This document shows, in pieces, positions 44,470-53,826 of a stretch of 64,000 bases of DNA (positions are counted from its first letter, which is position 1; every line of letters begins with the position of its first letter). Below the pieces are notes generated by a model. It searched no databases. It was not told the DNA's origin and saw nothing but the letters and a program-made list of their open reading frames with translations. The position numbers and the translations under genes were made by a program. Source of the DNA: Caulobacter sp. (GTDB lineage Bacteria; Pseudomonadota; Alphaproteobacteria; Caulobacterales; Caulobacteraceae); assembly GCA_030680355.1 (NCBI GenBank), contig JAUXVF010000027.1, positions 62,001-126,000 on the forward strand. The letters are read 5' to 3'.

Positions 44470-46842
44470 CTACTCCCTTGTCTTCAGAACGGCCACGAGA
44501 TCGAGGCCCCAGATGCGCCGCCCGACCAGCACCGCGGCCAGCAGAATAGCGACGGCGAAAGCGCTCAGCGACATGGCGTAACTCGCCGGCGTCTGCGTCA
44601 ACGGCAGCCGCAACTCGTCGCGAGAATAGGCCGTCACCAGACCGCTCGCGAGGGCGTTGCCCCCGAGCAGGCCCAGGGGGATGGCCGCCAAACCCAGCAC
44701 CAGCAGTTCACCGAGCAGGATATAGGCGCATTCCCGCCGACTGAACCCCAGCACCCGCAGGGTCGCTAGGTCCCGCGAGCGCTCGGAAAGGGCGATACGG
44801 CTGGTGTTGTAGGCCACGCCAAAGGCTATGGCGGCGGCGAAGCCGACATAGAAGGTCATCGACACCCGGAAGGCCTCGATCATCACCTTGCGCCAGTTGG
44901 ACACCGTATCGTCCCGCGACGAGGCGGCGACGATCTGGGGAATAGCCTCGATCGCCCGGTAGAAACGGCCGCGCAGGTCCGGCGCCACGAGAAGCTGGGC
45001 GCCGCTGGCGACGTCGCCCTCGGCCATCAGGCGGTTCAGTTCGGCCCGGGCCATGTAGATGGAATAACCGCTGAAATCCTCGGCCAGAGCGGTGACGGGC
45101 AGCACCACAGAGGGGGCGGCGCCATCGGTAATGTCCAGCCGGACGCTGTCGCCCGGCGCAACGTCCAGACGGCCGGCCAGGGCCGCGCTGAGGATCACAC
45201 CCCGCCCCTGAAAGGGGATCGGGCGCCCCTGACGGTCGAGGGCCCGCTGCAGGGTCGCGTCCGGCTCCATGCCGGTGACGCGCGCCCGTTCCTCCCGCCC
45301 ATTGGCCTTGAGCCGCGCCGCCGCGACGCGCAGGGGCTCGGCCGCGAACACCCCGGGCAGACGGCGAATTTCACTGATGGATCGCCCCGCCCGCACCTCG
45401 GCGAACCCCACGGCGTCGCTCCAGCGCTGCGCCCGGTAGTAGGCGTGATCGACAAGGTAATCGAAGCTGCCGAACACGAACTGGCTGCCGACCAACAGGG
45501 ACAGACTGGCGGCCAGCCCGGCCACCGTCAGCCCGGCGCGAAGCGGGAACCGCTCCAGATTGCGCACGATCATCCGGCTGGCCTGATCGATGGCCCGACC
45601 CGGAACCAGTCGATCCAGAAGCCCCTGCCGATAAACCGCCGGCCGCGGCGGCTGCATGGCCACGGCCGGTGACAACCGAACCGCGGCGCGCACGGCCATG
45701 GCGGAGCCGGCGAGGGCCGCGAGGACTGAAGCGGTGGACGCCATCAGGAAAGCAGGCCAGTCAAAGGCGGGGTCAAGGACGGGAAACCGGAAGTAGGCCC
45801 GGTACTGCTCCATGATGGCCGCGCCCAGCCAGCCGCCCAGCAGGCCACCGCCGATCACCCCGACCACCCCCACGGCGCCGGCCAGCCGCAGATAGGGCTG
45901 CGCCGCCTGGTAGTCGCTGTAGCCGAAGGCCTTGAGCAGGCCGATCTGCTCCCGTTCGGCCTCGACCAGCCGACTGACCACCAGATGCACCAGAGCCGCC
46001 GCGACGATCAGGAAGACCGGCGGCAGCACCGCTGCGGATGTCGACAGTTCCTTCAGCTCCGCTTCCAGGAAGGCGTGCGACACTTGGTCCTCGCGGGCGT
46101 AGGCGGCCCGGCCGCCGTAGGGGGCGAGGATGCGGTCGACCTGCTGCAGGACGTGGGCGACCGAGGCGCCGGGCGCGAGGTCGAAGGCGACGACGTTGAA
46201 GGCGCCGTTCAGGCCCGCCGACCGCTCCACGGCCGGCCGCGGGGCCCAGAACACGCCCTGATGGGCGTCGTCGGGCATGAAGGATTCCGGGCTCGGTACG
46301 AAGACGTACTCGGGCGACAGCACCGCCCCGACGATCCTGAACGAGAAGGCCCGGCCGCCGATCACGGTGGTCAGACGATCGCCGAGCTTGACCTTGGCCG
46401 CGTCCATGAAGGTCTTGAGGGCCACGGCCTCGTCGAGGCTCGCCGGGTCGGGCATGCGGCCCTGGCTGAGGCGAACCCGGTTCAGACCCGCGGTCTCGTC
46501 CCGCGGCAGGGAGATGACCCGGGCGATGGCCGGACGGGTCAGGCCCGGGACCTGCATCAGGCCGCTTTCCATGATCCGGGCGTCGGCCATGGCCACGCCG
46601 TCGATCCGCGAGAGGTCGGCGACCGTGGACATCGGCGCCCTGACCGCCACCGCGAAGACGTCGGCGAAGCGGGTATCTTCGTAGAACCGGTCCTGCGCGG
46701 CCATCAGCGCCTTCTGGGCCGAGAAGGCCATGACCGTTACCGACACGCCGCAGGCGATCAGCAGGGCGATGGCGAACACCTGCCATTTCAGCCGCCAAAG
46801 ATCGCGCAGCAGCTTGCGGTCCAGCATGTTGCCGATCACCAC
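44470..46842 (-). CDS. ABC transporter permease with two FtsX domains
   Basis: 790 aa. An N-terminal helix ('WQVFAIALLIACGVSVTVMAF') is followed by a large periplasmic domain, three helices around residues 265-395 (first FtsX domain, 'EREQIGLLKAFGYSDYQAAQPYL'), a second anchor near 450 and a second FtsX domain at the C-terminus ('ERSRDLATLRVLGFSRRECAYIL'). This is the long MacB/LolCE-like permease form with duplicated FtsX units. Its start overlaps the ATPase stop and its stop is 4 bp from the adaptor start. The exported substrate is unknown. Confidence 0.9.
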   Translation of the reverse strand: MVIGNMLDRKLLRDLWRLKWQVFAIALLIACGVSVTVMAFSAQKALMAAQDRFYEDTRFADVFAVAVRAPMSTVADLSRIDGVAMADARIMESGLMQVPGLTRPAIARVISLPRDETAGLNRVRLSQGRMPDPASLDEAVALKTFMDAAKVKLGDRLTTVIGGRAFSFRIVGAVLSPEYVFVPSPESFMPDDAHQGVFWAPRPAVERSAGLNGAFNVVAFDLAPGASVAHVLQQVDRILAPYGGRAAYAREDQVSHAFLEAELKELSTSAAVLPPVFLIVAAALVHLVVSRLVEAEREQIGLLKAFGYSDYQAAQPYLRLAGAVGVVGVIGGGLLGGWLGAAIMEQYRAYFRFPVLDPAFDWPAFLMASTASVLAALAGSAMAVRAAVRLSPAVAMQPPRPAVYRQGLLDRLVPGRAIDQASRMIVRNLERFPLRAGLTVAGLAASLSLLVGSQFVFGSFDYLVDHAYYRAQRWSDAVGFAEVRAGRSISEIRRLPGVFAAEPLRVAAARLKANGREERARVTGMEPDATLQRALDRQGRPIPFQGRGVILSAALAGRLDVAPGDSVRLDITDGAAPSVVLPVTALAEDFSGYSIYMARAELNRLMAEGDVASGAQLLVAPDLRGRFYRAIEAIPQIVAASSRDDTVSNWRKVMIEAFRVSMTFYVGFAAAIAFGVAYNTSRIALSERSRDLATLRVLGFSRRECAYILLGELLVLGLAAIPLGLLGGNALASGLVTAYSRDELRLPLTQTPASYAMSLSAFAVAILLAAVLVGRRIWGLDLVAVLKTRE

Positions 46843-47585
46843 CGCATCTCTCCCGGCGAGCGTTTGTCCCGGTTCTCGGCCACCTCGGTGATGGCGCCGT
46901 CGCGGAAGCGGATCACCCGGTCGGCGATCGCCGCCACCTCGACGTTGTGAGAGACGATCATGGAGGTGGCGCCGACCTCCCGGGCCACATCGACAATGGC
47001 GTCGAGGACCCGCACGCCCGCTTCGCTGTCCAGCGACCCCGTCGGCTCGTCACAAAGCAGGATCTTCGGCCGCTTGGCGATGGCCCGGGCCACGGCCACC
47101 CGCTGCTGCTGACCGCCCGACAGCTGGGCCGGAAAATGATCGAGACGGTCGGACAGGCCGACCCGGTCCAGAGCCTCTTCGGGCGTCATCGGATCGTCGG
47201 CGATCTCGGTGATCAGGGCGACGTTTTCCCGCGCCGTCAGGCTGGGGACCAGATTGAAGAACTGGAAGATGAAACCCACCGAGCGGCGGCGGTAGAGGGT
47301 CAACTGGTGTTCGGTGGCGGCGGTCAGGTCCTGGTCGTGGAACAGAACCTTGCCGGCGCTGCCCCGGTCGAGGCCGCCGAGGATGTTGAGCAGGGTGGAC
47401 TTCCCCGACCCCGAGGGGCCGAGCAGGATCAGCATCTCGCCCTGGCGGATATCGAGATCGACGCCGCGCAACGCGTGCACCGCCCCGGCCTCCGTCTCAT
47501 AGACCTTGGTCAGACCGCGCACCGTGAAGGCCTGGTCCGGCTGGTCCGGGCCGGCGCTGGCAGGGCTGGGCGGCTTGCGGCTCAA
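46836..47585 (-). CDS. ABC transporter ATP-binding protein (MacB/LolD type)
   Basis: 249 aa. Walker A 'LLGPSGSGKSTLLNILGGLD', the LolD/MacB-type Q-loop 'SVGFIFQFFNLVPSLTARENV', signature 'LSGGQQQRVAVARAIAKRP' and Walker B 'ILLCDEPTGSLD' are all intact. It is the first gene of a three-gene minus-strand operon with the FtsX permease and HlyD adaptor. Together they form a MacAB-like efflux or lipoprotein/lipid-extraction machine. The promoter would be in the 232-bp region containing box 4. Confidence 0.93.
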   Translation of the reverse strand: MSRKPPSPASAGPDQPDQAFTVRGLTKVYETEAGAVHALRGVDLDIRQGEMLILLGPSGSGKSTLLNILGGLDRGSAGKVLFHDQDLTAATEHQLTLYRRRSVGFIFQFFNLVPSLTARENVALITEIADDPMTPEEALDRVGLSDRLDHFPAQLSGGQQQRVAVARAIAKRPKILLCDEPTGSLDSEAGVRVLDAIVDVAREVGATSMIVSHNVEVAAIADRVIRFRDGAITEVAENRDKRSPGEMRW

Positions 47586-47686
47586 GCGACGGCCGGTGAC
47601 GCGGTATGGGCGAGGCGGGACATGGCGGAGCTCATGCTGGGCGGGACGGCGGAAGCCGCAGTCTATCCTGATGAGGCGGTCCGCCC

Positions 47687-47700
47687 TTGAGCGAGGTCAA
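47687..47700. promoter_or_regulatory. FNR/FixK-type box 4
   Basis: TTGAGCGAGGTCAA in the divergent region between the efflux operon (start 47585) and the SelD fusion (start 47818). Both half-sites are intact; the left inner base is not the consensus pyrimidine. Confidence 0.5.
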
Positions 47701-47817
47701 GCCCGGCCGGCCGTCTTCGGGACCGCGCCACCCTTGACGCGGCTCGGCGGATCAGACCTTTCCTGAGCCTGGGCGGGGACCTTTCCTGTGTCCCCGCCGA
47801 CAGACAGAAGGCCGCCC

Positions 47818-50043
47818 ATGCGCCCGAGCGCCCCGATCACGCGCGACCTGCTGCTCATCGGGGGCGGGCACGCCCACGCCGTCCTGCTGCGCATGTGGGG
47901 CATGCGGCCCCTGCCCGGCGTGCGGCTGACCCTGGTTAATCCGGATCCGACCGCGCCCTATACCGGCATGCTGCCAGGCTTCGTCGCCGGCCATTATCAG
48001 CGTGACGACCTCGACATCGATCTGGTCCGGCTGGCGAGGTTCGCCGGGGCCCGGCTGGTGCTGGACCGGGTCACCGGCCTGGACCTGAAGACCCGGCGCG
48101 CGACGCTCGCCGGACGACCGGACATCGCCTTCGACATCGCCTCCATCGATATCGGCATCACCTCGGGCCTGACCCTGCCGTCCGGGGAAGATGCCCGCGT
48201 CTGGCCGGCCAAGCCGCTGGGGGCCTTCGCCGATGCCTGGGTCGATTTCGTCGAGGCGGTCTGCGCCGGCGCTCGCCCCCCATCAGCGGCGGTCATTGGA
48301 GGCGGCGTCGGCGGAGTCGAGCTGGCCATGGCCATGGCCTGGCGGTTACGCGCCGCCGCGTCGGATCCGGCGGCGGTGGCGGTGGCGCTGGTGGAAGCCA
48401 ACCCAGCGCTCCTGCCCCACAGCCCCCCGTCTCTGCGCCGGGCTCTAAGCCGCAATCTCGAACAGCAGGGCGTCAGGGTCATGACCGGATCGCCCGTGGT
48501 CGGGGTCGGTGAGGCCGGCGCCCGGCTGGCCGGCGGCGACAGCGTCTCTGCGGCCTTCGTGGCGGCGGCGGCCGGGGCCAGCCCCGCGCCGTGGCTGGCC
48601 GAGACCGGCCTGGCTCTCAAGGACGGCTTCGTCCGGGTCGACGCCGAGCTGCGCAGCCTCAGCCACCCCGCCGTCTTCGCCGTCGGCGACGCCGCCCATA
48701 TGGAGGCCAGTCCCCGTCCCAAGGCCGGGGTTTACGCTGTCCGCCAGGGACCGGCGCTGTACGAGAACCTGCGCGCCGCCCTGTCGGGCGCGCCGCTGCG
48801 ACCCTTCAGACCCCAGCGCGACCATCTCAAGCTGATCAGCCTGGGCGGGCGGGCCGCGGTCGCCGAGAAGTGGGGCGTGACCTTGGGATGGCCGGGTCTG
48901 TGGGTCTGGAAGAACCGGATCGACCGGCGGTTCATGGACCGGCTGAACAGCCTGCCCGCCATGGCCGCGCCGCCCCCGACGCCCGGCCCCGTGGCGCTGG
49001 AGGTGACGACGCTGGAAGACGCCCAGCCCCTGTGCGGCGGCTGCGGTTCCAAGGTCGGCCCCGCCACCCTCGACGCGGCCCTGGCCAACCTGCCGGCCCC
49101 GCGACGGCCGGACGTCCTTCAGGGTCGGGGCGACGACGCCGCCGTGCTGGCCTGGGGCGAAGCCGGCCGGCAGGTGCTGACCACCGACCATTTCCGCGCC
49201 TTCACCCTCGACCCCTATGTCCTCGGGCAGATCACCGCCAACCATGCCCTGGGCGACATCTGGGCCATGGGCGCCGATCCCCAGGCCGCCCTCGCCACCC
49301 TGATCCTGCCGGCCATGTCGCCCGCGAAACAGGCCGACACCGCCCACGAGATCCTCGCGGCGCTGGAAACCGCCCTGGCCGCGGCCGGCGCCGACCTCGT
49401 CGGCGGGCACACCAGCCTCGGCGCCGAGCTGACCGTCGGCCTGACCGTGACCGGCCTGTTGAACGGCCGCCCCGCCATCGGACTGGACGGCGCGCGGGCC
49501 GGCGACCGGCTGATCCTGACCCGGCCGGTCGGGGTGGGGACGGTGCTGGCGGCGGAAATGCGCGGCCTGGCCCGGGGGCGTTGGGTCGCCGCCGCCTTCG
49601 ACCAGATGCGCCAGTCAAGCGGTCCGGCCAGCCAGGTTCTGAGAGATGTCGCCCATGCGATGACCGACGTCACCGGCTTTGGCCTCGCCGGACATCTGCA
49701 GGCGATGCTGGAAAAATCGGATCTCGCGGGATCCCTCAGCCTGTCGGCCATTCCCTGGGCGGACGGAGCGATCGACCTAGCCACCGGCGGCGTGCACAGC
49801 TCCCTCTATCCGGAGACTTCGAAACTGGCCGAGCGGATGACCGCGTCCGAGGCCGTGCGGGCCGATCCGCGCTTCGCCCTGCTGTTCGATCCGCAGACGG
49901 CCGGAGGCCTGCTGGCGGCGGTCGCGGCGGACGAGGCGGCTGCCACCGTCGATCGGCTGCACGGCGCCGGCCAGACGGCCTGGATCATCGGCGAGCTGGC
50001 CGCCGCCTCACCCGACAATCCGCGTTTGACCGTCAGCGGCTGA
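47818..50043 (+). CDS. selD: Fused FAD/NAD(P) oxidoreductase - selenide, water dikinase
   Basis: 741 aa from ATG 47818; the longer frame from 47788 lacks a better ribosome site. Residues ~8-380 are an NDH-2-like flavin oxidoreductase: 'LLIGGGHAHAVLLRMWG', a second dinucleotide motif 'AVIGGGVGGVELAMAMAW' and 'FAVGDAAHM'. Residues ~400-741 are SelD, with catalytic Cys409 and Lys412 in 'CGGCGSKVGP', 'GRGDDAAVLAW', 'TDHFRAFTLDPY' and 'AMTDVTGFGLAGHL'. SelD makes selenophosphate from selenide and ATP. The fused flavin domain is known from other bacterial SelD proteins and may reduce selenium species for the kinase. The position equivalent to E. coli Cys19 is Ser411. Confidence 0.94.
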   Translation: MRPSAPITRDLLLIGGGHAHAVLLRMWGMRPLPGVRLTLVNPDPTAPYTGMLPGFVAGHYQRDDLDIDLVRLARFAGARLVLDRVTGLDLKTRRATLAGRPDIAFDIASIDIGITSGLTLPSGEDARVWPAKPLGAFADAWVDFVEAVCAGARPPSAAVIGGGVGGVELAMAMAWRLRAAASDPAAVAVALVEANPALLPHSPPSLRRALSRNLEQQGVRVMTGSPVVGVGEAGARLAGGDSVSAAFVAAAAGASPAPWLAETGLALKDGFVRVDAELRSLSHPAVFAVGDAAHMEASPRPKAGVYAVRQGPALYENLRAALSGAPLRPFRPQRDHLKLISLGGRAAVAEKWGVTLGWPGLWVWKNRIDRRFMDRLNSLPAMAAPPPTPGPVALEVTTLEDAQPLCGGCGSKVGPATLDAALANLPAPRRPDVLQGRGDDAAVLAWGEAGRQVLTTDHFRAFTLDPYVLGQITANHALGDIWAMGADPQAALATLILPAMSPAKQADTAHEILAALETALAAAGADLVGGHTSLGAELTVGLTVTGLLNGRPAIGLDGARAGDRLILTRPVGVGTVLAAEMRGLARGRWVAAAFDQMRQSSGPASQVLRDVAHAMTDVTGFGLAGHLQAMLEKSDLAGSLSLSAIPWADGAIDLATGGVHSSLYPETSKLAERMTASEAVRADPRFALLFDPQTAGGLLAAVAADEAAATVDRLHGAGQTAWIIGELAAASPDNPRLTVSG

Positions 50044-50049
50044 GGTCGG

Positions 50050-51105
50050 TCAGTCTGACGGCATCAGGGCCACGATCGCGTCGGCGGCCGTTTCCTGGCC
50101 GGCCTCGTCGAGGGCGGGCGGGACGACAACGCCCAGACAGGGCCGCTCGTCGCGACGGTTGGAGCGCCCATAGGCCGGGTCGTAATGGATCTCGATCAGG
50201 GCCTCGGCCAGCGTCTCGAAGTCGCCGGCCCGGGCCATTTCACCCCATTCGGCCAGACGCTTGCGGCCATACAGCGGCGGCATGCGGCCCAGGGCCGCGG
50301 CCAGGGCGTCCTGATCGGCGGTGATGTCGCGGTAGGCGGTGACCAGGTAGCGGGCACGGTCCGCCGGCGCGACCTGCAACGCGATGCGCGGCGCGACCCG
50401 CATGGCTTTCCAGAGGGTCGGCGGCACCATGCGGTCGCCGATCTTGCTCGACTCGGCCTCGACCAGCACCGGGCGGGCGGGGTCGAGCGCATTGATCGCC
50501 CCCAGCAGCCGGCTCTCGAACATCTTCTGGCTGGGCTGGGGCACGCCGGCCAGGCCGCCGAACACCGAACCGCGGTGACCGGCCAGGCCCTCAAGGTCCA
50601 GCACCTGGACGCCCCGCGACGCGACCCGGCCGAGGATCTCCGTCTTCGCCGACCCGGTATTGCCGTCGAGCAGGATGACCCGCAGCGCCGGCTCCGCGTC
50701 GTAGAGGGTGGCGGTCACGTGCCGCCGCCAGGTCCGGTAGCCGCCCTCGACGAGGGTGGTGCGCCAGCCGACCTGCCGCAGCACCGTGGCCATGGCGTTG
50801 GACCGCTGCCCGCCGCGCCAGCAATAGACCAGCGGGTTCCAGCCGCCGGTCCGGTCCGCCAGGGCGGTTTCAAGATGGAGCGCGATGTTGCGCGCGACAT
50901 AGGCCGCGCCGATCCGTTTGGCGCGGAACCGCGAGTCCTGAACGTAGATGGTTCCGATCTCGGCGCGCTCGGCATCGTTCAGCACGGGCAGATTGATCGC
51001 GCCCGGCATATGATCCTCGGCGAACTCGCCGGGACTGCGCACGTCGATGATGTCGTCGAAGCCCGCCAGCTTGGCGGGGTCGACGGTGTCCAGGGTCTCG
51101 GCCAT
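50050..51105 (-). CDS. mnmH: tRNA 2-selenouridine synthase
   Basis: 351 aa. The N-terminal rhodanese domain has its catalytic Cys95 in 'VYCWRGGQRSNAM'. The C-terminal P-loop 'LLDGNTGSAKTEIL' is the MnmH/SelU-type motif used to bind the geranylated/selenated tRNA substrate with its phosphate. It converts 2-thiouridine at the tRNA wobble position to 2-selenouridine using selenophosphate. The gene is convergent with the selD fusion, 6 bp between stops, so the selenium donor and its consumer are paired. Confidence 0.95.
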   Translation of the reverse strand: MAETLDTVDPAKLAGFDDIIDVRSPGEFAEDHMPGAINLPVLNDAERAEIGTIYVQDSRFRAKRIGAAYVARNIALHLETALADRTGGWNPLVYCWRGGQRSNAMATVLRQVGWRTTLVEGGYRTWRRHVTATLYDAEPALRVILLDGNTGSAKTEILGRVASRGVQVLDLEGLAGHRGSVFGGLAGVPQPSQKMFESRLLGAINALDPARPVLVEAESSKIGDRMVPPTLWKAMRVAPRIALQVAPADRARYLVTAYRDITADQDALAAALGRMPPLYGRKRLAEWGEMARAGDFETLAEALIEIHYDPAYGRSNRRDERPCLGVVVPPALDEAGQETAADAIVALMPSD

Positions 51106-51149
51106 GGCTGGTCCTAGCCCTGTTCAGGCCGCGGGGACAGCCGGACCGG

Positions 51150-51980
51150 TCAGCCCTCGGCCTTTCCCGCCTCGGCCTTGATCGCGGTCAGGAGACCGCG
51201 CACCCGTCTGGCGTTGGCTCCCAGGTCGCTGAGGCCGACCCTCGAACTGGACCGCACGTCGACCACCGAGGTGTCGCCGTCGGGACCCGGGCGAACGCGG
51301 ATCGCCACGTCATCCTTGAAGCCGAACCAGAAGCTCTCGGCGACCGCCTCGACCGCGCCCTCGGCTGGACTGACCCTGCCGACCTTCAGGCCCTGTTTGC
51401 TGGCGACGCTGGCGGCCAGGGTGGTGGCCGCCGCCACCGGCATTTCGAGGGTCAGGGAGGTGATGTCGGGATTGGCCGCCTGGCCGAGGCCGCCGACGGT
51501 CTTGTCGGCCAGGGCCGCCATACGGGGCGTGGCGTAGACCTTGAGAGTCTTCATCGGCGCGGTCATCGATTCCACGCCGTTGCCGCCGGGGACCGCCGTC
51601 CGCGCGGCCTTGACCGCGGCCGAGAACTCCGGCGGGTCCTGGACGTCGGTGGCGATGTCGTGGATCGGCGGCAGGGTCTTGGCGCTGTTGCCGACACTGG
51701 CGGCGAATGCGAGGGCCAGGGCCGGGATCAGGATGGCGACCATGGCCAGGACCCAGCCCCGGCGCGGCTTGACCAGCAGGGCCAGCAACAGCGCCAGAAC
51801 GCCCAGTCCGAACGCGATCATCAGCGCCAGACTGCCCAGCTTGAACACCAGCAGGCCGAAGCCGACCCGCCAGTCGAAGACGCCGAACTTGGTCCCCAGG
51901 GCGGCGACCAGGAAATAGACCGGCAGCAGCAGAGCCACGATCAACGCCAGGCGCACCAGACCATCACGGATTTTCGACAT
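51150..51980 (-). CDS. DUF1499-family membrane protein
   Basis: 276 aa from ATG 51980 (AAGGGGGA upstream; the frame opens further at 52127 without a start signal). Three hydrophobic helices occupy residues ~8-105. A soluble C-terminal DUF1499 domain follows ('PPIHDIATDVQDPPEF', 'FWFGFKDDVAIRVRP', 'VDVRSSSRVGLSDLGANARRV'). The family has no established biochemical role. It is transcribed towards mnmH with a 44-bp gap and could share its transcript. Confidence 0.85.
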   Translation of the reverse strand: MSKIRDGLVRLALIVALLLPVYFLVAALGTKFGVFDWRVGFGLLVFKLGSLALMIAFGLGVLALLLALLVKPRRGWVLAMVAILIPALALAFAASVGNSAKTLPPIHDIATDVQDPPEFSAAVKAARTAVPGGNGVESMTAPMKTLKVYATPRMAALADKTVGGLGQAANPDITSLTLEMPVAAATTLAASVASKQGLKVGRVSPAEGAVEAVAESFWFGFKDDVAIRVRPGPDGDTSVVDVRSSSRVGLSDLGANARRVRGLLTAIKAEAGKAEG

Positions 51981-52195
51981 GAATTCCCCCTTGGAACAGG
52001 TCTGTTCCCGGCCGTCGCGACCCTGCCAGTTCAGGCTCAAGTGTGCGCCCGAACACCCCCGTTCCGCCAGTCCGGTTTTTGCCGCAACGCCGTTTCCGCA
52101 CGAGACAAGGACGGCGGCGCCTGTCAAAGCTTAAGCCTCGATCGCCTGTCCGGGCGGTCGCCTCCGTACCGTGTCTTGTCCAGGATTCGACTGCA

Positions 52196-53764
52196 ATGCC
52201 CCGCCAGACTTCCCGCTCTTCGCTCGTTATCCGGAACGCGAAGGTCGCGGACATCCCGGCTCTGATCAAACTGGTTCAGGGCGCTTACACCGACCTGGGC
52301 TCCTACACCGAGGGCATGTTGCAGGGGCAGATCTCGGCCTTTGGCGAGGGCCAGTTCGTGGTCGAGTACGACGGCGAAATCGTCGGTTACGCGGCCAGTT
52401 TCATCATCGACGAGGCCGCCGCCTTCAAGCCCCACACCTGGCGCGAGATCACCGGCGGCGGCTACGCTTCGCGCCACAATCCCAAGGGTAACTGGCTCTA
52501 CGGCATGGAGGTCTGCGTCGATCCCAGCCGTCGCCGGCTGCGCATCGGCCAGCGCCTCTATGACGCCCGCAAGGCGCTCTGCGAACGGCTCGACCTCAAG
52601 GGCATCATGTTCGGCGGCCGCCTTCCGGGCTGGCAGCGCAAGCGCAAGGCCTACCCAACCGCCGAGGCCTACCTGGAAGCCGTCATGGCCCAGAAGATCA
52701 CCGATCCGATCATCCGCTTCCAGGCCCGCATGGGCTTTGCGCCGATCGGCGTGCTCAAGGGCTATCTGCCGGCCGACAAGGAATCCTACGGCTATGCGGC
52801 CCATATGATCTGGCACAACCCGTACGCCACGGGCCACGTCGAGGACAACGCCCAGATCCCGAAGGCCAAGCCGGCGCCGCAGGTCAAGGAGAGCGTCCGG
52901 GTCGCCGCGGTGCAGTTCCAGCAGCGCAAGGTGTCGAGCTTCGAGGAGTTCATCGCCAACGTCGAATATTTCGTCGATGTGACCGCCGACTACCGCTGCG
53001 ACTTCGTGGTTTTCCCGGAGCTGTTCACGCTGCAGCTTCTCGCCCTCGAGGAAAAGAAGCTCAATCCGGCCCAGTCCATCGAGCGGCTGACCGAATATAC
53101 GCCCCGGTTCGTCGAGGCCATGCGGGCGCTGGCCATCGGCTACAACATCAACATCATCGGCGGCTCGCATCCGACGCTGGCCGACGACGGCGACGTCCAG
53201 AACGTCGCCTACGTCTTTCTGCGCGACGGGTCGGTCCACGCCCAGGAGAAGATCCACCCCACCCCCAACGAGCGGCACTGGTGGAACATCGTCGGCGGCG
53301 ACGGCGTCAAGGCCATCCAGACTGACTGCGGTCCGATCGGCGTCATGGTCTGCTACGATTCCGAATTCCCCGAACTGGCGCGGCGGTTTGTCGACGAGGG
53401 CGCCAAGCTGCTCTTCGTGCCCTTCTGCACCGACAGCCGCCAGGGCTACATGCGCGTCCGCTACTGCTGCCAGGCCCGGGCCATCGAAAACCAGTGCTAC
53501 GTGGTCATGGCCGGCAATGTCGGCAATCTGCCCGGCGTCGAGAACATGGACATCCAGTACGCCCAGTCCTGCATCCTGACGCCCTGCGACTTCCCCTTCG
53601 CCCGCGACGGGATCGCCGCCGAATGCACTGAGAATGTCGAGACCGTCGCCATCGCCGACCTCGATCTGACCGATCTCAGCTGGGCCCGGTCGGAGGGCAC
53701 GGTGCGCAACCTGCACGACCGCCGCTTTGACCTCTACGGCATCAAATGGAGCGACGGCGGCTGA
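52196..53764 (+). CDS. Bifunctional GNAT N-acetyltransferase / carbon-nitrogen hydrolase
   Basis: 522 aa. Residues ~10-205 are a GNAT domain ('VIRNAKVADIPALIKLV', 'MEVCVDPSRRRLRIGQRLYDAR'). Residues ~225-515 are a nitrilase-superfamily amidase with Glu in 'FVVFPELFTLQ', Lys in 'QEKIHPTPNE' and Cys in 'GVMVCYDSEFPEL'. This two-domain arrangement is a recognised family in bacteria, without a firmly assigned substrate. The start ATG 52196 follows a run of codons that align poorly, and the start 'MPRQTSRSSLVIRNAK' fits family N-termini. It is divergent from the DUF1499 gene across 215 bp in which I see no clear operator. Confidence 0.9.
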   Translation: MPRQTSRSSLVIRNAKVADIPALIKLVQGAYTDLGSYTEGMLQGQISAFGEGQFVVEYDGEIVGYAASFIIDEAAAFKPHTWREITGGGYASRHNPKGNWLYGMEVCVDPSRRRLRIGQRLYDARKALCERLDLKGIMFGGRLPGWQRKRKAYPTAEAYLEAVMAQKITDPIIRFQARMGFAPIGVLKGYLPADKESYGYAAHMIWHNPYATGHVEDNAQIPKAKPAPQVKESVRVAAVQFQQRKVSSFEEFIANVEYFVDVTADYRCDFVVFPELFTLQLLALEEKKLNPAQSIERLTEYTPRFVEAMRALAIGYNINIIGGSHPTLADDGDVQNVAYVFLRDGSVHAQEKIHPTPNERHWWNIVGGDGVKAIQTDCGPIGVMVCYDSEFPELARRFVDEGAKLLFVPFCTDSRQGYMRVRYCCQARAIENQCYVVMAGNVGNLPGVENMDIQYAQSCILTPCDFPFARDGIAAECTENVETVAIADLDLTDLSWARSEGTVRNLHDRRFDLYGIKWSDGG

Positions 53765-53826
53765 CGCGGGTCGTCAGGTAGCGCCAGCCCGCAAACCACG
53801 AAACGCCAAACGACAAAGGCCTGAAG

